DNA of 5,628 bases, taken from Actinomycetes bacterium (GTDB taxonomy: Bacteria; Actinomycetota; Actinomycetes; Actinomycetales; Cellulomonadaceae). How positions within the stretch are numbered: position 1 is the stretch's first letter; each line of letters opens with the position of its first letter. Positions 4,460 through 5,628 of the stretch are shown here, one piece after another. The notes beneath the pieces were generated by a model. The model was not told the origin of the DNA, did not search any database, and saw only the letters and a list, made by a program, of their open reading frames with translations. A program made the position numbers and the translations under genes. The stretch lies in assembly GCA_023426865.1 (NCBI GenBank), contig JAEZBT010000367.1, positions 1-5,628 of the forward strand. Reading direction: 5' to 3'.

Positions 4460-5628
4460 TCACGCGGCGGCGACCTCCGCGAGCGCCGCCCGCCACACGA
4501 TGTCGAGGGGCGAGGCACTCGGTCGACCACGCGGCCGAACCTCAGCCGGTCGTGGCAGCGGCGGGGCAGTCGACGTGTACGCGTGCCCGGTCCCGGTCGT
4601 GGTGAGGACCGCGTGCAGCCCGACGTCGTCGTCCTTGACCGCCTGCGTGTACCCACCGGCGTTCTTCGCGAGGTTGCAGGCCTCGCACAGGCCCTGGCCG
4701 TTCTCGAGCTCGGTCGGTCCGTCGTGCGCAGCAGGCCGCACGTGGTCCAGGTGACGCACCGGGGCGTCGCAGTACGGCGTCCGGCACAGGCCCTGGTCGC
4801 GGATCCGCAGCAGGTCCGCCAGCCCGCCCACGAAGAACCGGCCCGCCGACGATGTCGCGACCAGCCGCCCGGACGGGTCGGCGTACACGCGACGCAGCCA
4901 CGCCGCGTCGGCGTCGAGGCCGCCTGCGACGAGGTTCCGGGTGACCTGCGCCGGGACCATGCCGCCCGCACCCCCGCCGTCGACCAGCACCGCCGGCTCG
5001 TGGCCGGCGCCGAGGAGCGCGGCGTCGGAGATCACCAGGTTCACCATGACCGGCACGGCGTCGGCCGTCGCCTGCCCGGTGACCCGCTCGACGAGCGTGT
5101 CAGCCATGACCTGGCCGCGGGACCGCCCGTCGCCGGGAGCCAGGTCCGCCGCGCGCCGCAGCGCCGCGTAGACGCCCACGCCCTGCGCGACCGGCAGCAG
5201 CGCGGTGACGTACGTCATCGTGTCGGGCGCGGGTCGCACCCAGACCGCACGGTCCCCCGCCGCCCGGCGCGCTCGCGCCGCGACGGCAGCAGGGTCGAGC
5301 TCCGCGGCACGGCGCCGGACGCGCGCGACGAGCGCCTTGGTACCCAGCCCCTCCAGTGCCCGGCGGTCCGCGCACAGCTCCTCGTCGATCCGCACCCGCT
5401 CCTCGAGCGGCAGGTGCGCCGTCTCGCGCACGAGCACCGTGGCACGCCACGGTGAGAGCACCCCAGCCCGCAGCGCGGCGAACGTGTGAGGCATCTCCGC
5501 GCGCCAGGCCTTGGCGGCGCCGAGGAACGACCGCGCCCGCACCGGCGACTCACGCAGTGCAAGCCCCACGCGCACGGGCACGTCGCGGCCTCGGCGTTCG
5601 GCCGGCACGCCCGCCACCGCCTCGGCCT
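4460..5628 (-). CDS. DUF222 domain HNH endonuclease-like protein, N-terminus cut by window edge
   Basis: The reading frame is open to the right edge, giving 388 codons plus the stop. A GTG at 5617 could serve as a start, but the frame continues upstream and full-length DUF222 proteins are usually longer, so the N-terminus most likely lies outside. Residues are counted from that GTG. Residues 1 to about 260 are a helical, Arg/Ala-rich DUF222 region. The C-terminal nuclease module has the zinc-type pairs CRTPYC (278-283) and CEAC (311-314), the core HLDH (289-292) and Asn306 in ENGQGLC. The third HNH position, in 'CNLAKN', lacks the His found in many relatives. This layout is shared with the REP13E12 family of Mycobacterium tuberculosis, which is multicopy in actinobacterial genomes and of unclear role. 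DNA cleavage is a family inference. The stop is 61 bp before the dehydrogenase start. Confidence 0.85.
   Translation of the reverse strand, partial: AEAVAGVPAERRGRDVPVRVGLALRESPVRARSFLGAAKAWRAEMPHTFAALRAGVLSPWRATVLVRETAHLPLEERVRIDEELCADRRALEGLGTKALVARVRRRAAELDPAAVAARARRAAGDRAVWVRPAPDTMTYVTALLPVAQGVGVYAALRRAADLAPGDGRSRGQVMADTLVERVTGQATADAVPVMVNLVISDAALLGAGHEPAVLVDGGGAGGMVPAQVTRNLVAGGLDADAAWLRRVYADPSGRLVATSSAGRFFVGGLADLLRIRDQGLCRTPYCDAPVRHLDHVRPAAHDGPTELENGQGLCEACNLAKNAGGYTQAVKDDDVGLHAVLTTTGTGHAYTSTAPPLPRPAEVRPRGRPSASPLDIVWRAALAEVAAA

Noticed and set aside
4399..4971. Upstream extension of the dehydrogenase frame through the HNH gene
   Set aside because: The extension is an out-of-frame shadow of the DUF222-HNH gene. 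The family's usual start is at 4398 or 4410.
4460..5628. HNH protein as part of a defence or restriction system
   Set aside because: No methyltransferase, helicase, toxin-antitoxin or other partner gene is near it; the neighbour is a metabolic dehydrogenase.
1..5628. CRISPR array, tRNA or rRNA gene, insertion sequence or prophage boundary
   Set aside because: I saw no regularly spaced repeats, cloverleaf-like sequence, transposase or integrase motif, or terminal inverted repeats; coding is nearly continuous.

Overview
The window is very GC-rich DNA with the strong third-position G/C bias of an actinomycete. Protein style, two likely leaderless promoters and the mix of families suggest a Cellulomonas-type member of the Micrococcales. 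That placement is an impression from the sequence, not a search result. Seven protein-coding genes fill almost all of it, six on the minus strand and one on the plus strand. The genes at both edges are cut by the window. I see no RNA gene, insertion sequence, phage gene, CRISPR array or origin.

Layout from left to right. Positions 1-377 (minus) hold the N-terminal beta-propeller of an S9-family serine peptidase. A 48-bp gap at 378-425 carries two divergent -10 elements, each 6-8 nt from a start codon. Positions 426-809 (plus) encode an MmcQ/YjbR-type protein, which converges after 9 bp on a minus-strand DUF4383 membrane protein (819-1256). The gap at 1257-1348 holds a CRP/GlxR-like palindrome and a clear ribosome binding site. 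Next come a DUF4380 protein with a sugar-mutarotase-like look (1349-2326) and a VOC/glyoxalase-fold protein (2380-2886). In front of the VOC gene is a 17-bp near-continuous dyad placed in a 19-bp promoter spacer, the architecture of MerR-family control. Then come an aldehyde dehydrogenase of the succinate-semialdehyde type (2962-4398) and the C-terminal part of a DUF222-HNH protein (4460 to the right edge).

The genes do not form one pathway. VOC and DUF4380 could be co-transcribed (same strand, 53-bp gap). The others look like single-gene units of a housekeeping or lightly accessory chromosome. I found no convincing undescribed multi-gene system. The most informative parts are the regulatory sites: the MerR-type operator with no regulator gene in view, the CRP-like site before DUF4383, and the pair of leaderless divergent promoters.
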